Assembly (NCBI GenBank): GCA_903872255.1
Contig: CAIQJW010000125.1
Location: 1-9,045, forward strand
Source: an uncultured delta proteobacterium
GTDB taxonomy: Bacteria > Desulfobacterota > Syntrophorhabdia > Syntrophorhabdales > Syntrophorhabdaceae
Length of the DNA: 9,045 nt
Reading direction: 5' to 3'
Below, piece by piece: positions 5,646-9,045 of this stretch. Position numbers and translations under genes: made by a program. Position 1 is the stretch's first letter. Each line of letters begins with the position of its first letter. The notes beneath the pieces were generated by a model. The model saw only the letters and a list, made by a program, of their open reading frames with translations. It ran no database searches and had not been told where the DNA came from.

Positions 5646-7466
5646 CTACTCCACCGTCACGCTTTTTGCCAGATTCCTCGGCTGGTCCACATCCGTTCCG
5701 AGATGATTCGCCATGTAATATGCCATTAGTTGAAGGGGCACTATGGAAAGGATGGGCTGCAGCTCGTAGATCGTTTCGGGTATTACAAATACGGCATTGA
5801 CCTTTGGCGCCATATCGTGATCGAACGAGTCGGTAAATAAGAAGACCTTTCCCCTTCGCGTGATCACCTCTTCTATATTTGAGCAGGTTTTTTTGTATGT
5901 CTGGTCCTTCGGCGACACGACGACGATCGGCATGTTCTCGTCGATAAGGGCGATCGGCCCGTGCTTCATCTCACCCGCGGCGTACGCTTCGGCATGAATA
6001 TAGGATATCTCTTTCAGTTTGAGGGCCCCTTCAAGGACGGTCGGGAAATTAATACCGCGGCCGAGATACAGAAAGTGCCCGTAATGCATGTTCGCCTGCG
6101 CGATCTCCTCGATCGCCGCGCTTGACTTAAGGATCGCGGTAATATGGTGGGGCAATTTCTTAAGCTCGGTCAGGTGCCGCCTTACATCATCACCGTCAAG
6201 TACTCCTCTTAATTTGCCGAGATAGAGCATGAGCATGAAGAAGACGGATATCTGCGTTGTGAACGCCTTTGTCGATGCGACGCCGATCTCCGGCCCGGCA
6301 TGCGTGTAGATAACTCCGTGTGAATCGCGGGAAAGCGTGCTTCCGAGCACATTGCATATCGCAAGGGTGTAAAGGCCCTTTTTCTTGACCTCTTTCATTG
6401 CCGCGATCGTATCTGCGGTCTCACCCGATTGCGAAACCAGGATAACAAGGTCGTCTTTGTCGAGTATGGGGTCACGGTAACGGAACTCCGACGCAATATC
6501 GGTCTCGACCGGGATCCTGAGGTTGGCCTCGAACATATTTTTGCCGATAAGACAGGCATGATAGGATGTACCGCAGGCAACCATCCATATCTTCCTGATC
6601 TTTGAAACGTCGGGAAGATTGAGGTCCTCAAACACGACATCCCCTTCTTCTTCCCGTATCCGTCCGATCAGGGTCTCGGTAAGGGCCCGGGGCTGCTCGA
6701 AGATCTCTTTGAGCATGAAATGCCTGTACCCGCCCTTTTCGGCCATTGCGCCCGTCCATTGGACCGTCTTTATCTCCCGGTTGACGGCGGCGCCGTCAAA
6801 ATCGGTTATTCTCATCTCCCCGTTCGTTATAATGACGATATCGTTATCTTCGAGAAAAATGAAACTGTTCGTCCTGTTTATAATGGCGGGAGCGTCGCTT
6901 GCGATCATGAACTCGTCCTTGCCGACCCCCACGAGGAGCGGGCTCTCCTTTTTCGCGGCGATCATTGTGTCTGATCCGTCCCTCATGACCCCGATCGCAT
7001 ATGAACCTTTTAACCGCTTCAGGGCCAACCTCACCGCTTCCTCAAAATCGCTTCCCTTGTCGAGATAATTGACGATGAGATGCGGGATGACCTCTGTATC
7101 CGTATCCGACACGAATGTCCTGCCGTCCTGCTTCAGGGATTCCTTCAATTCAAGATAATTCTCGATTATACCGTTATGGACCACGGTGATATCTCCCACC
7201 TTATGGGGGTGTGCATTGCGCTCGGATGGAACACCGTGCGTTGCCCAGCGCGTGTGGGCGAGCCCCATCGATCCTTCAAAATTCTCGTTGCAGATCGCAT
7301 TCCAGAGATCGCTTACCTTTCCCTGTTTTCGGGCTATCTTGACTGATCCGTCCTGCGATATGGCGATCCCCGCAGAATCGTATCCCCTGTATTCAAGACG
7401 CCTCAAGGCATCGATGAGAATATCGCGTGCCCCTTCCCTACCATGATATCCTACAATTCCACACAC
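5646..7466 (-). CDS. glmS: Glutamine--fructose-6-phosphate aminotransferase (isomerizing)
   Basis: Catalyses fructose-6-phosphate + glutamine to glucosamine-6-phosphate + glutamate, the first committed step to UDP-GlcNAc. At 606 residues it is full length. The N-terminal glutaminase domain starts MCGIVGYHG with nucleophile Cys2 (after Met removal), HTRWATHG at 71-78, HNG at 98-100 and DTDTE at 121-125. Two SIS sugar-isomerase domains follow, with CGTS near 298-301, SQSGETADT near 345-353, KEISYIHAEAYAAGEMKHGP near 485-504 (Glu486 and His502 matching the isomerase residues) and the canonical end LAKSVTVE with Lys601. The GTG start is fixed by the required MCGI beginning and by AGGAGG 9 nt upstream. 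It follows glmU by 38 bp, too little for a glmS ribozyme, so regulation through that RNA is excluded here. Co-transcription with tatC and glmU is likely. Confidence 0.97.
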   Translation of the reverse strand: MCGIVGYHGREGARDILIDALRRLEYRGYDSAGIAISQDGSVKIARKQGKVSDLWNAICNENFEGSMGLAHTRWATHGVPSERNAHPHKVGDITVVHNGIIENYLELKESLKQDGRTFVSDTDTEVIPHLIVNYLDKGSDFEEAVRLALKRLKGSYAIGVMRDGSDTMIAAKKESPLLVGVGKDEFMIASDAPAIINRTNSFIFLEDNDIVIITNGEMRITDFDGAAVNREIKTVQWTGAMAEKGGYRHFMLKEIFEQPRALTETLIGRIREEEGDVVFEDLNLPDVSKIRKIWMVACGTSYHACLIGKNMFEANLRIPVETDIASEFRYRDPILDKDDLVILVSQSGETADTIAAMKEVKKKGLYTLAICNVLGSTLSRDSHGVIYTHAGPEIGVASTKAFTTQISVFFMLMLYLGKLRGVLDGDDVRRHLTELKKLPHHITAILKSSAAIEEIAQANMHYGHFLYLGRGINFPTVLEGALKLKEISYIHAEAYAAGEMKHGPIALIDENMPIVVVSPKDQTYKKTCSNIEEVITRRGKVFLFTDSFDHDMAPKVNAVFVIPETIYELQPILSIVPLQLMAYYMANHLGTDVDQPRNLAKSVTVE

Positions 7467-7475
7467 TTTAAGTCT

Positions 7476-7481
7476 CCTCCT
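7476..7481 (-). promoter_or_regulatory. Shine-Dalgarno site supporting the GTG start of glmS
   Basis: AGGAGG on the - strand lies 9 nt before GTG 7466, within the 38-bp glmU-glmS gap. Together with the invariant MCGI N terminus it settles the start despite the non-ATG codon. Confidence 0.7.
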
Positions 7482-7504
7482 AAGCTGTCAATGTACGTAT
7501 TTTT

Positions 7505-8500
7505 CTACTTGACGGGGCGATGTTCGAAAGGACCTATCGTAATCCCCTCATTTATTTCGACTCCCTCAATTGAGACAAAACCACGAATATTTACATTTTT
7601 ATTAACAATACAGTCAACGATCATTGAACAGGGGCCGATCGAAACATCCTCTCCGATCACTGATCTGCCCATGATATGACATGCGGGATGTACGACCGTT
7701 CCCCGGCCGATCGTGACCTCGGGGCCTATGTAAATATCATCCCCCAGAAAGGTCACCCCGTTTAGCATATGGCCTTCATTGATCCTTTTACGCATCACCA
7801 TGCTTGCCTCAAGGAGCCCGATAAGCGTATTGATGCCGAGTACCTCATCGGAGTGCGGGTAGAAATAGCCCTTTGCCGGCCTTCCCTCGCTTTTCGCTAT
7901 CCTGCAAATATCCGTAAGATAGCGTTCACCTTTCCTGTTATTCTCGCCAATAAGGTCTATCAGGCCGAGATCTTTGAAAGGGATGCAGCATATCCCCGTA
8001 TTTATCGTCCGTACCTTCTTTTCCTCATCGCTGGCCTCTGAATGTTCCCTGATGTCGGTTATGACATCCCCATCCATCAGTACCCTGCCATAACCCTCCG
8101 GCTGATCGATGTCGGTGACCAGAAAAACGATCGAACCTGCGTTGCGGCAGAAATCGATGAATTCGGCGAGCGTATCCCTCCTGATGAGCGGAACATCGCC
8201 CAGAAGAACAAGCACGTCGTTGCCGCCGAGTTGATCGCGGGCGCAAGACAGCGCATGGGCGGTCCCTTTCTGTTCGGCCTGGAATGCTATTGCCGCACCC
8301 CTGTCTTTGACGAAGCCGTCGACCGATTCGCGGCCGTATCCAGTCACCACAATGACCCGCGAAGGATCAAGGCTTTTTGCCGCATCGATCACATATCCGA
8401 CCAGGGGTTTACCCAGGATCTCGTGCATAACCTTTGGTCTTCGGGAGACCATCCGCTCCCCTTTTCCTGCGGCGAGTATAACGATATCAAGATTCTTCAT
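7505..8500 (-). CDS. glmU: Short GlmU: UDP-GlcNAc pyrophosphorylase domain without the acetyltransferase half
   Basis: Predicted to make UDP-GlcNAc from UTP and GlcNAc-1-phosphate. The uridyltransferase domain is intact: LAAGKGERM at 9-17, RPKVMHEILGKPL with Lys23, QKGTAHA near 77-83, Asp102 in LLGDVPL, EGYGRV at 135-140, NTG at 167-169, RYLTDI at 193-198 and Asn224 in GINTLIGLLEA; Asp102 and Asn224 correspond to the Mg ligands. Left-handed beta-helix hexapeptide repeats begin at about 245. The protein ends at residue 331 with IGPFEHRPVK, where bifunctional GlmU (about 450-460 residues) continues past GPFxRLRPG into the acetyl-CoA and active-site region. The 38 nt after the stop code for nothing like the missing part, so this is not a simple frameshift. 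The ATG start has AAGGAG 7 nt upstream inside tatC, and the overlap suggests translational coupling. Confidence 0.93.
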   Translation of the reverse strand: MKNLDIVILAAGKGERMVSRRPKVMHEILGKPLVGYVIDAAKSLDPSRVIVVTGYGRESVDGFVKDRGAAIAFQAEQKGTAHALSCARDQLGGNDVLVLLGDVPLIRRDTLAEFIDFCRNAGSIVFLVTDIDQPEGYGRVLMDGDVITDIREHSEASDEEKKVRTINTGICCIPFKDLGLIDLIGENNRKGERYLTDICRIAKSEGRPAKGYFYPHSDEVLGINTLIGLLEASMVMRKRINEGHMLNGVTFLGDDIYIGPEVTIGRGTVVHPACHIMGRSVIGEDVSIGPCSMIVDCIVNKNVNIRGFVSIEGVEINEGITIGPFEHRPVK

Positions 8501-9045
8501 TCACCAGCTCCTTTTTCCCAAAAACCCGCGCAATAATTATGCTCAACTCATAAAGCCCCCATAACGGGATTGCCAGGAGTATCTGGCTTATAACATCGGG
8601 GGGCGTTATTACAGCACTTATGATAAAAGCGGCAAGAATAGCATACCTTCTCTTTTTTGCCAAGAAACGATAATTGACTATCCCCGCTTTTGCAAGAAAA
8701 TAGGCAACGAGAGGCAATTCAAAAATAAAACCGAAAACAATGAGCAGCTTGAGCGTCAGGCTAACATATTCCTTAAGGTCAGGCATAGGGATGATCATAT
8801 CTGACCCAAAACCGACAAAGAACCTATAGAGGTTCGGCATGACCACGTAATAGCAAAACGCCACCCCCGCTGCAAACAAGAAGCTGCCCCATATGATCAG
8901 AGGATAGACGTATCTTTTTTCTTTTTCGTAGAGACCGGGAGAAACGAACATCCATCCCTGGTAAATAATGACCGGGGATGAGATTGTCGCCGCGGTGATT
9001 ATCCATATCTTGAAATACGTGATGAAGGCCTCGGTGACCCCGGTG
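8487..9045 (-). CDS. tatC: Sec-independent (twin-arginine) translocase subunit TatC, N-terminal part outside the window
   Basis: The multi-spanning inner-membrane receptor of the Tat pathway, which exports folded proteins with twin-arginine signals. The reading frame is open to the right edge, giving 185 of the usual roughly 240-250 residues. The visible part starts TGVTEAFITYFKIW and contains SPVIIYQGWMFVSPGLYEKEK with the conserved Glu of the first periplasmic/cytoplasmic loop region, FIFELPLVAYF with the conserved membrane Glu, RRYAILAAF, ITPPDVISQILLAIPL and the LYELSI end. All match TatC in order. An internal ATG near 8951 gives a shorter frame but would remove the first two helices, so it is not the start. 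It is the first visible gene of a tatC-glmU-glmS operon; tatA may lie just beyond the edge. Confidence 0.95.
   Translation of the reverse strand, partial: TGVTEAFITYFKIWIITAATISSPVIIYQGWMFVSPGLYEKEKRYVYPLIIWGSFLFAAGVAFCYYVVMPNLYRFFVGFGSDMIIPMPDLKEYVSLTLKLLIVFGFIFELPLVAYFLAKAGIVNYRFLAKKRRYAILAAFIISAVITPPDVISQILLAIPLWGLYELSIIIARVFGKKELVNEES
8508..8513 (-). promoter_or_regulatory. Ribosome binding site of glmU inside the tatC coding region
   Basis: AAGGAG on the - strand sits 7 nt before ATG 8500 and lies within the last codons of tatC (KKELVNEES). The genes overlap by 14 bp (8487-8500), so glmU is probably translated by ribosomes finishing tatC. Confidence 0.7.

Noticed and set aside
6619..7068. 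Open frame on the + strand opposite glmS (149 codons)
   Set aside because: It is antisense to a strongly conserved gene, has low-complexity Ser/Pro-rich composition and no recognisable domain; it is a shadow of glmS codon use.
7467..7504. glmS ribozyme/riboswitch upstream of glmS
   Set aside because: The gap is only 38 bp, far too short for the ribozyme, and contains just a ribosome binding site.
7480..7510. Frameshift hiding the GlmU C terminus
   Set aside because: There is no room: the - strand sequence after the stop is 38 nt before glmS and none of its frames resembles hexapeptide repeats or the acetyltransferase region.
8042..8536. Open frame on the + strand opposite glmU (164 codons)
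   Set aside because: It is antisense to conserved GlmU motifs, with no family resemblance and no ribosome site; treated as a shadow.

Overview
The window looks like ordinary chromosome from a Gram-negative (diderm), probably anaerobic bacterium of the Desulfobacterota/Nitrospirota kind. An autotransporter with a complete C-terminal barrel implies an outer membrane. An Isf-like flavoprotein with a compact cysteine cluster and a cyclase/HD-GYP signalling protein fit that lifestyle. The phylum is an inference from gene style, not from a marker gene.

Layout. At the left edge the + strand carries the end of a guanylate-kinase-like reading frame. It stops matching its family at about position 125 and gives way, in another frame, to membrane segments that belong to the next gene. 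That gene (about 110/251-1939) is a membrane-anchored class III nucleotide cyclase with a TPR insert and a C-terminal HD-GYP domain whose metal ligands are mostly lost. After a 141-bp gap comes a 920-residue autotransporter (2081-4843). The rest is on the - strand, read from right to left: tatC (partial, running off the right edge), glmU (overlapping tatC by 14 bp and lacking its acetyltransferase half), glmS, and a flavodoxin-fold iron-sulfur flavoprotein.

The flavoprotein gene is bracketed by two about 80-bp palindromic elements (4848-4928 and 5564-5642), both built from a 7-bp unit of the type cGTAAAT and lying in inverted orientation to each other. The first also sits between convergent genes and has T-runs on both sides, so it probably acts as a bidirectional terminator.

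Working together: GlmS makes glucosamine-6-phosphate and GlmU activates GlcNAc-1-phosphate to UDP-GlcNAc for peptidoglycan and lipopolysaccharide. The missing acetyltransferase domain leaves a gap that another protein must fill. TatC exports folded proteins and is linked to glmU only by operon structure. The cyclase presumably makes a cyclic nucleotide in response to a membrane signal; nothing in the sequence proves that it controls the adjacent autotransporter.

The most notable items are the broken gmk/cyclase junction, the short GlmU, the degenerate HD-GYP attached to a cyclase with a TPR insert, and the paired heptamer palindromes around the flavoprotein gene. I found no RNA genes, CRISPR array, transposase or phage genes.
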